DNA of 45,718 bases from an uncultured Akkermansia sp. (GCA_947626635.1 CANQSY010000005.1:1-45718), one strand, 5' to 3'; shown: positions 34,518 to 42,681, counted from the first letter of the stretch. Numbers and translations: made by a program. Notes: generated by a model from the sequence alone, not told the origin.

Positions 34518-36647
34518 TTAGTGCTCGCCGAAAAGAGGCAGCTCCGGCTGCTCTTCGGCACGTGCCTTCGCGATGAGTTCTTCATCGCATATCGGACAGT
34601 AGTCGTGGCGTCCCTTCAGGTAGCCATGTTTGTCGCATACAGAGAAGAGCGGCGTCACCGTGATGTAGGGCATCTTGAAGTTCGTGAGCACCTTGCGCAC
34701 GATGTCGCGACAAGCCTCCGGTGAGGAGATTGCCTCGTTCATGTACATGTGGAACACGGTTCCGCCCGTATAGCAGCATTGCAGCTTGTCCTGCATATGC
34801 AGGGCCTTGAAGAGATCCTGCGTGTAGTTCGCCGGCAGCTGTGAGCTGTTGGTGTAGTAGCGGTGTCCGGGAGAACCGGCTTGGATGATATCCGGGTAGC
34901 GTTTAGCATCTTCTCGGGCGAAGCGGTGGGTGGTGCCTTCCGCCGGTGTGGCCTCGAGGTTGTAGAGGTTGCCGGTTTCTTCCTGGTAGCCGCGGATGCG
35001 CTCACGCATGAAGTGCAACACTTCTTCCGCGAAAGCGATACCTTCCGGCGTGGCGGTGTTCATGGTATCGCCGGAGAAGTTACGCAACATCTCGTTGATA
35101 CCGTTCAGACCGATTGTCGAGAAGTGATTGCGCAGGTGCGGCAGGTAGCGCTTGGTGTAGGGGTAGAGACCGCGCTCGTAGAGGGTATTGATGAAGACGC
35201 GCTTCTTTTCCAGCGTGCTCTTTGCCAGGTCCATCAACTCCGCCAGCTTGCTGTACAGCAGGTTCTTGTTCCCTTTGTACAGGTAACCCAAGCGCGCCAT
35301 GTTGATGGTCACAACGCCGATGGACCCCGTCATCTCCGCCGAGCCAAACAGACCGCCACCGCGTTTGAGCAACTCACGCAGATCCAGTTGCAAGCGGCAG
35401 CACATGGAGCGCACGGCGTCCGGTTTGTAAGCCTCTTCGTCGATCACCTTGTTTCCGTTCTCATCGATCTTATACTGGGACCCCACGAAGTTTTGGAAGT
35501 AGGAGGAGCCGATCTTGGCGGCGTTGGCAAAGAGCAGCGGCACGTTTTCGCCGTCCCAGTCGAAGTCCTCGGTGATATTCACCGTCGGTATCGGGAAGGT
35601 GAAGGGTTGCCCTGTGCTGTCGCCTTCCGTCAGTACCTCGTAGAAGGCTTTCTGGATGACCGTCATCTCCGGTTGGAAATGTTTGTAGGTCATCGCGGTC
35701 AGACTCTCTGCTCCGCGCTCCTTCGCTAAGGCCTCCAGTTTCTCGTCGTGCAGGTTCTCATAGATGTGAGCTCCTCCGGAGAACGGTGGCTGCTCCCGCA
35801 AGTCGCGAGGCACGGTCCAGTCGATGGTAACGTTGGTGAACGGACTCTGTCCCCAGCGAGAGGGCACGTTCAGGTTGTACACAAAGCTACGCAGCGCTTT
35901 TTTCACCTCTCCGTACGGCAACTGGTCGCGGAAAAGGTAGGGCGACAAGTAAGTATCAAAGGAACTGAAAGCCTGCGCCCCTGCCCACTCACTCTGCAAA
36001 ATGCCTAAGAAGTTGGCCATTTGTCCCAATGCCTCGCGGAAGTGTTTCGGCGGACGGCTATTCACGCGGCTACGCACACCGTTGAAGCCCTCGTTGAGTA
36101 GGTTGCGCAAGCTCCACCCCGCGCAGTATCCGGTCAAGCAGTCCAAATCGTGGATGTGGTAGTCTCCGTTGCGGTGCGCCGCTCCTTCGTCCGGTGAATA
36201 GACTTGGTCGAGCCAGTAGTTGGCGATGACCTTACCGGCGGTGTTGTTGACAAGTCCCGCGTTGGAGTAGGTGGTGTTGGAGTTAGCCTTAATGCGCCAG
36301 TCGATGTTGCCGATGTACTCTTCGATGGCCTGCTTGCAGTCCACCCACGTGTTCCCCTGGTACATCCCCGCGATCTGCTCGCGCTGCAGCTTGTGCAGGA
36401 AACGGTACTTGATGAAATTGCGCGCCGTTTCATACGATCCAGCTTTCATCAGCTCTCTCTCGATAAGATCCTGCACCTTCTCCACGGGCAGGTACTCTTC
36501 CTCCTTCACGGCGTCCAATACATTGGTGTACACGAGCGGGTTGTACTCCTCCTGTGAGGCGTGGTACGCCTTTTCAATGGCCTGCTGGATCTTGTAGGCC
36601 TCAAAGCGTTCCCGCTTCCCGTTGCGCTTGATAATTTGCTGCGGCAT
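34518..36647 (-). CDS. nrdD: Class III anaerobic ribonucleoside-triphosphate reductase, large part lacking the glycyl-radical loop
   Basis: 709 residues. N-terminal ATP-cone (about 1-90: QQIIKRNGKRERFEAYKIQQ), then the NrdD barrel with NGDYHIHDLDCLTGYCAGWS, QPFTFPIPTVNITEDFDW, GSIGVVTINMARLGYL, ETGNLYNLEATPAEGTTHRF and QLQCCYTGGTVFHMYMNEAI-like parts (DKLQCCYTGGTVFHMYM). The end has the zinc module VCDKHGYLKGRHDYCPICDE and stops at LPLFGEH, where other NrdDs continue into the RVxGY radical loop; here that loop is a separate gene. Makes deoxyribonucleotides anaerobically and is oxygen-sensitive. AAAGGA precedes the ATG; a promoter about 270 bases upstream implies a long leader. Confidence 0.93.
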   Translation of the reverse strand: MPQQIIKRNGKRERFEAYKIQQAIEKAYHASQEEYNPLVYTNVLDAVKEEEYLPVEKVQDLIERELMKAGSYETARNFIKYRFLHKLQREQIAGMYQGNTWVDCKQAIEEYIGNIDWRIKANSNTTYSNAGLVNNTAGKVIANYWLDQVYSPDEGAAHRNGDYHIHDLDCLTGYCAGWSLRNLLNEGFNGVRSRVNSRPPKHFREALGQMANFLGILQSEWAGAQAFSSFDTYLSPYLFRDQLPYGEVKKALRSFVYNLNVPSRWGQSPFTNVTIDWTVPRDLREQPPFSGGAHIYENLHDEKLEALAKERGAESLTAMTYKHFQPEMTVIQKAFYEVLTEGDSTGQPFTFPIPTVNITEDFDWDGENVPLLFANAAKIGSSYFQNFVGSQYKIDENGNKVIDEEAYKPDAVRSMCCRLQLDLRELLKRGGGLFGSAEMTGSIGVVTINMARLGYLYKGNKNLLYSKLAELMDLAKSTLEKKRVFINTLYERGLYPYTKRYLPHLRNHFSTIGLNGINEMLRNFSGDTMNTATPEGIAFAEEVLHFMRERIRGYQEETGNLYNLEATPAEGTTHRFAREDAKRYPDIIQAGSPGHRYYTNSSQLPANYTQDLFKALHMQDKLQCCYTGGTVFHMYMNEAISSPEACRDIVRKVLTNFKMPYITVTPLFSVCDKHGYLKGRHDYCPICDEELIAKARAEEQPELPLFGEH

Positions 36648-36911
36648 GTCTGTCCTTTCTTCTTAAGATTTTTTCTTCTGTTTTTTTCAGATGAGGCGAC
36701 CACTCCCCGCCGCCACAGTGACGGATGCACCTCGGGTCCCTTCCTCTTGTCTTAATCGGTTCCCGACTGCACCCCGACTCACCTGTCGGTGGTTTGCTTG
36801 CTTCTTTCTCCCGACGGCGGCGTGCCCCATCTCTCAGACGATACGAAATCGCCCCGTCCCTCACTCCTCGCCACGAATTTCTCCGCAGCTCTTTCCACCC
36901 TTCGGGATGTG
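36648..36911 (-). promoter_or_regulatory. Long structured leader of nrdD
   Basis: About 260 untranslated bases between the predicted nrdD promoter and its ATG, GC-rich with several complementary segments on the minus strand (CCGACAGGTGAGTCGG; GTCGG with CCGAC 20 bases apart). Pieces resemble riboswitch elements (GGGAA, CACTGTGG) but the order does not fit a known class. A candidate regulatory leader only. Confidence 0.3.
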
Positions 36912-36917
36912 GCCGGA

Positions 36918-36946
36918 ATTTAACACACCTTTACCATTTTTTGCAA
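36918..36946 (-). promoter_or_regulatory. Candidate promoter of the nrdD operon
   Basis: On the minus strand TTGCAA (36946-36941), 17 bases, TTAAAT (36923-36918). The CTTGCA -35 type matches other promoters in this window. The stretch 36947-37436 upstream (a pyrimidine-rich tract on the plus strand around 37040-37115) holds no gene or RNA I can support. Confidence 0.5.
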
Positions 36947-37436
36947 GCGAAATTTTTACCACCACCCCTCTCTCTTCCTCAAAATATGTCACCACTTTTT
37001 TCATTTTGCTACTAAATGTTGTGGTCGGTTGTATTCGGTTCCCCCTTCCCCTCTGTGCCCCTTTCCTCCCTCCATTTCAACTTCTCTTGCCCTATCCCTC
37101 CCCCTTCCAACCCACTACCTGCTGGGTGGTCAAAAAAATTTAATTTTTCTTAAGAATCCACCTCATTTTGGTTGGGGAAATTGCTGATTTTCGTTCTTAC
37201 TTTTTCCTTGCGTATCTTTCCAGACAATTCCCTCAATCCTCGCTGTCATTAACCGTGTCATCATGCAGCTTTGCATTGATAATTTTCTCCTCATCTTTGA
37301 CACCCCACCGTATCAGAGGATCCAACCGAGATTCACTGGAAACGGCATAAGACAGCTGTTCACTTCCTCCCGAGTGCAAGCGTCCACCAAAACAAGAATA
37401 GAACACGCGCAGATTTAAACGTCACCGTAGTATGTA

Positions 37437-38456
37437 TCATTCGTGCGTCGGCATTTCAACGTTCAATTTTTTCGCGAGCCGCTGCACATTCCAACGGGCA
37501 TGCACGCAGAGGGGGTAGCGTAAAATCCTCCTGAGCCAAATACCCCACTTGAAACCGGGAAGCCTTTTCCCCTCAAGCAAGCCCGCCCGTCTCATGCAAT
37601 CTTCATACCTTTTCCCATCAATGCGGTAATTGTACAACCAAGGCTTGTGTACCCCCATGTAGTGCATGATACCGGGTTCGAGAGCCGCTTGGATACTATC
37701 CGTCAATGGATACCCTTTCCAACACTCACGATCTGTGCGTACAAGCCCCAACCGCCGCAATTTACCGTCCGACCAGTTCCAACGAGGATGCAGCGACATG
37801 ATGCTCTCGCAGAGAGCTCCATTGATCGCATCCTGATCCGGACAATGAAGGGCGGCTTTGTTCGACTGAGCATATTCCAGAATCCTCTCCTTCATCCTCT
37901 CAGTTCGAAATCGGTCAAGATCGACCAACATCACCCCGGAATTGAAATATCCGGGACACGTAAGGGGTATGTGCAGCCTTTCGTTGAAATGAGAGCCCTC
38001 ATGCGACACGTGTTCGCGCACCATCGCAAGCGTCGCTCCATGCATATCCAGCTCGAAGAGAGGCGCCAGATCCACACAGCACAACACATCTATATCCATA
38101 TACAATGCCCGGTGCACATCCGGAAAAAGGTCTCCCGCAAAAATACGCGCCCAGGCCGCCCGAGGCCAGCGACCTTCTACTTGGAGTTCCCTAAGTCCAT
38201 CCGGTATGATTTCTTCCACCTCGTAAAAGGTCACGTCGTGCCGACTTGAACCTCTCTTCACCATTTCCTTGATCTTTACCTGCTCCTGTTTTGGAATCCC
38301 ATCACTCAAAATCCGCACGTCGTATATCGTACTCTCTTTGGCTTGCTCAATAAGTGACCACAATGCCACGGATAAGGGTAAGACTCCCCGTCCATCACTC
38401 GCAAAATAACAAGTATATCTCCTTATTATCGTTTGACTGCTCTTTGAATTGATCAT
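37437..38456 (-). CDS. GT8-family glycosyltransferase
   Basis: 339 residues from the ATG at 38456 (MINSKSSQTIIRRYTCYFAS) behind GAGGGA. GT-A fold retaining glycosyltransferase of family 8 (LgtC/WaaJ-like): YFASDGRGVLPLSVALWSLI, the metal-binding DxD in ALYMDIDVLCCVDL, GYFNSGVMLVDLDRFR, CPDQDAINGAL, and the late HYMGVHKPW. Transfers galactose or glucose to lipooligosaccharide or similar acceptors. A C-terminal basic/aromatic region (WGIWLRRILRYPL) may bind the membrane. Monocistronic with its own promoter, far from other surface-glycan genes. Confidence 0.9.
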   Translation of the reverse strand: MINSKSSQTIIRRYTCYFASDGRGVLPLSVALWSLIEQAKESTIYDVRILSDGIPKQEQVKIKEMVKRGSSRHDVTFYEVEEIIPDGLRELQVEGRWPRAAWARIFAGDLFPDVHRALYMDIDVLCCVDLAPLFELDMHGATLAMVREHVSHEGSHFNERLHIPLTCPGYFNSGVMLVDLDRFRTERMKERILEYAQSNKAALHCPDQDAINGALCESIMSLHPRWNWSDGKLRRLGLVRTDRECWKGYPLTDSIQAALEPGIMHYMGVHKPWLYNYRIDGKRYEDCMRRAGLLEGKRLPGFKWGIWLRRILRYPLCVHARWNVQRLAKKLNVEMPTHE

Positions 38457-38491
38457 CTCTATTTCCCTCGTCTCAACCGCTCTCACGGAGG

Positions 38492-38520
38492 GGTATAGCG
38501 TATTTGAAATACGTACGCAA
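38492..38520 (-). promoter_or_regulatory. Promoter of the GT8 gene
   Basis: On the minus strand TTGCGT (38520-38515), 17 bases, TATACC (38497-38492), with a T8 tract just upstream (38529-38522). Nearly the same sequence stands before the TRL lipoprotein gene, including TTCAAA in the spacer. Confidence 0.65.
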
Positions 38521-38573
38521 GAAAAAAAACTGAAAAGAAACAAATTTTTGCTAGAAATTCATTGAGAAGAAAG

Positions 38574-38601
38574 GGTAAACGCATTTTCTGATGCGTTTGC
38601 C
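38574..38601 (-). terminator. Terminator hairpin after the aldo/keto reductase gene
   Basis: On the minus strand GGCAAACGCAT pairs with ATGCGTTTACC (one C/A mismatch) around a 6-base loop, followed by CTTTCTTCTC. The stem is long but the T-tract weak; it may also act on the plus strand (TTTGACTCTT). Confidence 0.5.
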
Positions 38602-38677
38602 TTTGACTCTTCCGTATGTGCAACGCCGGTGACGATGTTGCACATATTCCGTGTCGCACAACGTTATGAGAGGAAGT

Positions 38678-39655
38678 TTATTGATGCGGCGGTCGGGCAC
38701 CGGTAATAGGATGCGGGGTGTAGAGCTCCTCAAGGAAGTCCAGCTCCTCGGTGGTCAGCTGGAGATCCAACGCCTTGAGGGCGTCGTCGAAGTGAGACGC
38801 ATTGGTGGCTCCGACAATGGGAGCAGCCACTCCGCGTGCAAAGTGCCAAGCGAGGGCGACGGCGCTCATCGGCACCTCCCGGCGTTCAGCAATTTCCGCC
38901 ACACGCGCCACAATACCCCTGTCCGCCTGCTGCATCGGGTCGTACTTCGCGTGCAGGACACGGTCCGTCTTGCTGCGGGCGGTGTCAACATCCCACTCGC
39001 GGCGGGAGAGGTGACCTCCGGCGAGCGGGCTGTATGGGATAAGCGATACCCCGTATTGTTGGCAAATGGGGATGAGTTCTCGTTCGTCCTCCCGGTAGAG
39101 AAGGTTGTAATGGTTCTGCATTGCTGAGAACAGAGTCCAACCGTTGCGTTCTGCGGCGAGCTGCATATTATGAAACTGGTAACCGTACATGGCGGATGCT
39201 CCCAAGGCGCGCACCTTTCCTGCTGTCACAAGACTATGCAGAGCCTCCATCGTCTCCTCAATGGGCGTGCTGTAATCAAAACGGTGGATGTAGTAGAGAT
39301 CCAGGTAATCGGTGCCGAGCCGCCGCAAGGTGCCCTCAATCTCGCGAAGAATGGCTTGTCGAGAAAGCATCCCCTCGTTGAAGTAAACCTTTGAAGCGAT
39401 GACCACTTTGTCGCGGCTCACTCCCAGCTCACGCAGTGTACGCCCGATATATTGCTCACTCGTGCCATGTGAGTAGCAATTGGCGGTGTCGATGAAGTTC
39501 ACCCCCATGTCCAACGCGTGGGCGACCATCTCCGTCGTCGCCTCCTGCTCCAGGGTCCAGAGATGAAAATCCTCCGACGGCTCTCCGAACGACATCCCGC
39601 CCACGCATAGCCGCGATACTTTGATCCCCGTCTTTCCGATCTCAATGTATTTCAT
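38678..39655 (-). CDS. Aldo/keto reductase
   Basis: 325 residues from the ATG at 39655 (MKYIEIGKTGIKVSRLCVGG). NADPH-dependent oxidoreductase of the AKR superfamily: catalytic Asp and Tyr in GVNFIDTANCYSHGTSE, Lys in DKVVIASKVY, and His in YYIHRFDYSTP; cofactor-binding PYSPLAGGHLSRRE and GATNASHFDDAL. Closest in layout to YajO/IolS-like AKRs, which reduce aldehydes; substrate unknown. The promoter at 39662-39691 ends 6 bases before the ATG, so the message is probably leaderless. Confidence 0.92.
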   Translation of the reverse strand: MKYIEIGKTGIKVSRLCVGGMSFGEPSEDFHLWTLEQEATTEMVAHALDMGVNFIDTANCYSHGTSEQYIGRTLRELGVSRDKVVIASKVYFNEGMLSRQAILREIEGTLRRLGTDYLDLYYIHRFDYSTPIEETMEALHSLVTAGKVRALGASAMYGYQFHNMQLAAERNGWTLFSAMQNHYNLLYREDERELIPICQQYGVSLIPYSPLAGGHLSRREWDVDTARSKTDRVLHAKYDPMQQADRGIVARVAEIAERREVPMSAVALAWHFARGVAAPIVGATNASHFDDALKALDLQLTTEELDFLEELYTPHPITGARPPHQ

Positions 39656-39661
39656 GCTCCC

Positions 39662-39691
39662 ATTGTACCCCCTCATCCTACTGTACCTCAA
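39662..39691 (-). promoter_or_regulatory. Promoter of the aldo/keto reductase gene
   Basis: On the minus strand TTGAGG (39691-39686), 18 bases, TACAAT (39667-39662), ending 6 bases before the ATG. This places the transcription start at or next to the start codon. Confidence 0.55.
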
Positions 39692-39834
39692 GCATTATTT
39701 CTTCTCCTATGCTTTAATTACTTTCCGATCCCTCGGCAGCTTTGTAAATCGTCAATCCTTCCTCTTCCCTTTCCTACTACACCTCACGTTTGCTCAGAAA
39801 ATTCCGCCATCCTATCGCTTTGCCTCCCCGCGCG

Positions 39835-40075
39835 CCGCGCGCTAGCACCCACAGCGTCAATCGTAAATAGGCAAAGCTCACGAGGGATCGGAGAGGGATG
39901 ACCGCTTTTGCCCCAAAGGGGTGAGGAGTCGTGGAGCGACTCAGAAGCAAGGCTCGTGAGGCGAGCTTGAGGCAAAGGGTCGACGCTGAGTCAATGGGGT
40001 GCCTACGAGTCAGCGAAGGACGTCTCCGCCTATTGGGGATGGTTTTCTTGGGACACGTGTGCCCTGACTGATACC
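39835..40075. repeat. Composite copy of the dispersed intergenic repeat
   Basis: In the 630-base gap before the acyl-CoA synthetase gene. Contains CGTCAATCGTAAATAGGCAA (39854 on), a 24-base segment (39952-39975) that is the exact reverse complement of 45616-45639, and TTTTCTTGGGACACGTGTG (about 40043-40061), a motif shared with the 4471 and 45546 copies. A second ACACGTGT lies at 40156-40163. No coding potential. Confidence 0.6.
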
Positions 40076-40204
40076 AAAAGTTATGACTCGACAGTCAGGC
40101 TCCTCTTCTTGCCGGACGTTAAGGTCACAATCTACCGGGTCGCTCCGGCGACAAGACACGTGTGGGTTCTGACACAATTTGTGGAAAAATTTACGGGATG
40201 AGAC

Positions 40205-40233
40205 TTGCAAGCAGAAGCGGCAGGTGTTAATAT
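40205..40233 (+). promoter_or_regulatory. Promoter of the acyl-CoA synthetase gene
   Basis: TTGCAA (40205-40210), 17 bases, TAATAT (40228-40233). The predicted transcript starts near 40240, immediately before a hairpin. Confidence 0.65.
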
Positions 40234-40241
40234 GTGCGGGT

Positions 40242-40266
40242 GAGTCCGTGAGGGCTCTGTTTTTTT
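40242..40266 (+). terminator. Leader hairpin with U-tract (possible attenuator)
   Basis: GAGTCC (40242-40247), loop GTGA, GGGCTC (40252-40257), then TG and seven T (40260-40266). It has the form of a small intrinsic terminator yet lies between the promoter and the ATG at 40287. No upstream plus-strand gene would need it, so attenuation or 5'-end protection is likely. Confidence 0.5.
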
Positions 40267-40286
40267 CATCAACCCAACTTTCAACT

Positions 40287-42368
40287 ATGTCACTCGAATC
40301 ATTTTTCCGCCCGAAGAGCATCGCGGTTGTAGGAGTATCGGACAACCCCTCCAAACTCGGCGCTGTGGTCTTTAACAATATCTTGGCTGCCAAATACGAG
40401 GGCGAGCTTTATGGAGTGAACCCCAAGTTGGATGGCAAGGAAGTGTACGGCAAGCCGTGCTACGCCTCGGTGGATAAGCTGCCCAAGCCCATGGACCTCG
40501 TGGTCATTCTCGTGCCGGCCCGCTTTACCGAACCTGTCATCGACGCGTGCGTCGTCAACAAGACGAAAAACATCTCCATTATCACCGCCGGCTTCGCAGA
40601 GGTAGGCGAGAAAGAACTGGAAAAGCGCATCGCCCAAAAATGTCTGGACAACGGCATCAACCTGCTCGGTCCGAACTGCCTCGGGCACATCTCCACCTTC
40701 GACCACATCAACGCCTCCTTCGCCGATGGCTTCCCCGCCCGCGGCAATGTAGCCTTCATCTCCCAATCCGGCGCCTACTGCTCCGCCATCATGGATTGGG
40801 CCGCCGGCAAGGGCATCGGCTTCTCGCACTTCATCTCCATCGGCAACAAAGCCGTCATGGGTGAAGACGCACTGCTGGACGCTCTCAAGGACGACCCGAA
40901 TACCTCCGCCTTTGTCTTCTACCTTGAATCCCTCAAGAACGGCAAGGAATTCCTCAAGGTGCTCAAGAAGGTGTCGGACACAAAACCCTGCGTCATCATG
41001 GAGCCCGGCAAGAGCTCCAAGGCTCAGGCGGCCTCCCTTTCGCACACGGGCTCGCTGGCGCCTAACTACCGCGTGTTGGAAATTGCCCTGCAGGGAGCCG
41101 GCGCCATCCAGGCGTACAACGACCGCGAGCTCTTCGGTTTGCTCGAGATTCTGCAATACTGCAACCACACCGAATTTGACGACAAGCTCGCCGTGCTTAC
41201 CAATGCCGGCGGCGTCGGCGTGCTCACCTCCGATCTCTGCGAAGACGCCGGTCTGGACCTCGCGCGTCCGAGCGAAAAGACCATCGAGGCTCTCAAGGCC
41301 GTCCTCACGCCGGAGGCTGCTCTCGGCAACCCGATCGATGTGGTGGGCGATGCCAAAGCTGACCGCTACGAAAACGCGCTGAAGGTCCTCTGTGAGTCGG
41401 GCGAGTACAAAAACATCCTCGTGCTCCTCACCCCGCAGCGTGTCACGGATCCCACCGGCACAGCCGAAGCCATCATCCGCACGGCGCCCCTCTACAAGAA
41501 CGTCAACATCTTCTGCTCGTTTGTGGGCGGAGCGCATGTGGACGCGGGACGCAAGTTGCTGGAGGCGGCGCATATCCTCACCTACGAGTATCCGGCGGAT
41601 GTGGTGCGCCTGCTCGGCATGCTGAAGGCGCAGATGAGCTACCGCGGCAGGAAGCTCCCCACGGTTACAACCCACGAGCTGCCTGCCGACCTCAAGGCAG
41701 AAATCACCGCTGCCAAGGAAGCCGGTCTTGCCTCTCTGCCCCAGGCCGTCGTCAACAAGCTGATGGATCACTATGGCATTGATTACCCGAAGAGTGGCAA
41801 CTTCACCGACAAGGCAGCCGCGCTGGACTTCTGTCATAAGCTCTTCCCCCACCCGGTCGTGCTCAAACTCTCCGCCCCCGATGCGCTGCACAAGACGGAA
41901 ATGAAGGGCATCTACCTGAACATCCACGACGATGCCTCGTTCGAGGAAGCGTGGAGCGGCCTCTGGTCCTCAATTGAAAAATTCTCGCTCAAGGGCGCTT
42001 CCGTCCTCATCCAAGAGATGATCACCAAGGCCACAGAAACCATTATCGGCGTGAACAGCGACAAGAATTTCGGTCGCGTTATGGTCTTCGGCACCGGCGG
42101 CATTTACACCGAGGTCATGCGCGACACAGCCATGCGCATCCTGCCCGCCGATGATTTTGATGCCATGATCAAGGAAACAAAGGTCGGCGTCATCCTCAAC
42201 GGCGTCCGCGGCGAAACGCCCAAAGCCGTCGGTCCTCTCGCAGATACCCTCAAAAAGGTGCAGCAACTCGTCCTCGAGGTTCCTGAAATCACCGCCATCG
42301 ACGGCAACCCGGTGCTCGTCACCGCCGATCGAGCCGTCGTCGTGGACTTCAAGATGCTCCTTAAATAA
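40287..42368 (+). CDS. ADP-forming acetate/acyl-CoA synthetase (fused alpha-beta)
   Basis: 693 residues from MSLESFFRPKSIAVVGVSDN. Single-chain NDP-forming acyl-CoA synthetase: CoA-binding domain (residues 1-130), succinyl-CoA-synthetase-like flavodoxin domains with GPNCLGHIS, FISQSGAY and the phospho-His region AASLSHTGSLAPNYR, then an ATP-grasp half (about 480-693) with HPVVLKLSAPDALHKTEMKG, VLIQEMITKATETIIGVNSD, FGTGGIYTEV and the final IDGNPVLV. Converts acetyl-CoA (or acyl-CoA) + ADP + Pi to acetate + ATP, an energy-conserving step typical of fermentative anaerobes, and works in reverse. Monocistronic: own promoter, leader hairpin and strong terminator. Confidence 0.93.
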   Translation: MSLESFFRPKSIAVVGVSDNPSKLGAVVFNNILAAKYEGELYGVNPKLDGKEVYGKPCYASVDKLPKPMDLVVILVPARFTEPVIDACVVNKTKNISIITAGFAEVGEKELEKRIAQKCLDNGINLLGPNCLGHISTFDHINASFADGFPARGNVAFISQSGAYCSAIMDWAAGKGIGFSHFISIGNKAVMGEDALLDALKDDPNTSAFVFYLESLKNGKEFLKVLKKVSDTKPCVIMEPGKSSKAQAASLSHTGSLAPNYRVLEIALQGAGAIQAYNDRELFGLLEILQYCNHTEFDDKLAVLTNAGGVGVLTSDLCEDAGLDLARPSEKTIEALKAVLTPEAALGNPIDVVGDAKADRYENALKVLCESGEYKNILVLLTPQRVTDPTGTAEAIIRTAPLYKNVNIFCSFVGGAHVDAGRKLLEAAHILTYEYPADVVRLLGMLKAQMSYRGRKLPTVTTHELPADLKAEITAAKEAGLASLPQAVVNKLMDHYGIDYPKSGNFTDKAAALDFCHKLFPHPVVLKLSAPDALHKTEMKGIYLNIHDDASFEEAWSGLWSSIEKFSLKGASVLIQEMITKATETIIGVNSDKNFGRVMVFGTGGIYTEVMRDTAMRILPADDFDAMIKETKVGVILNGVRGETPKAVGPLADTLKKVQQLVLEVPEITAIDGNPVLVTADRAVVVDFKMLLK

Positions 42369-42400
42369 AGTCTGCCTATATTCCGGCTCCATCATTGACC

Positions 42401-42434
42401 CGCCTCGGCATCTGCATGCCGGGGCGTTTTTTTT
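42401..42434 (+). terminator. Rho-independent terminator of the acyl-CoA synthetase gene
   Basis: CGCCTCGGCAT (42401-42411) pairs with ATGCCGGGGCG (42416-42426), 11 bp including one T-G wobble, around loop CTGC, followed by eight T (42427-42434). It lies 32 bases after the stop codon. Confidence 0.93.
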
Positions 42435-42478
42435 CGGACGCGAGATCTTCCCCTCCTTCCGCCCTCCTGCACACGTTG

Positions 42479-42660
42479 ACCTGAAATCGTCAATCGGCAA
42501 AACGCCCGACGGCCCCGTGTAGGGCGCACGCGAAGCGGGCGGTAAGGCGATTGGACAACGCGTATGCGTTGCCCGTAGGGCTCGGAGGCAGTGCGGTGCT
42601 GACGAATCACCGATAGGCGCCCCGGACCGTCGGGCGCTTTGTGTAATTCGTAAATAGGTG
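42479..42660. repeat. Dispersed repeat with inverted ends, left flank of the R-M island
   Basis: Begins ACCTGAAATCGTCAATCGGC. Internal inverted ends: AACGCCCGACGG (42501-42512) and CCGTCGGGCGCTT near 42628. Block B (42508-42538) is 29/31 identical to 4327-4357. It ends ATTCGTAAATAGGTGG. The inverted ends around a ~130-bp core give it a MITE-like look, but no target-site duplication was recognised. Confidence 0.6.
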
Positions 42661-42681
42661 GAGGAACGCCGCCTAAAGTCA

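Noticed and set aside
36700..36830. Cobalamin-riboswitch-like words (GGGAA ... CACTGTGG) in the nrdD leader
   Set aside because: The CCCGC-ACTGT spacing and the conserved AAGTCAGGAGACC-type element near the 3' end of the class are missing, so the match is only of short words.
36691..37143. 150-codon plus-strand ORF upstream of nrdD
   Set aside because: Translation of a pyrimidine-rich tract giving a Pro/Phe/Leu-rich sequence with no domain; it lies across the likely nrdD leader and promoter.
40299..41927. 542-codon open frame on the minus strand opposite the acyl-CoA synthetase gene
   Set aside because: A shadow of codon bias in the GC-rich sense gene: no promoter, ribosome-binding site or recognisable domain, whereas the sense frame is a clear enzyme.
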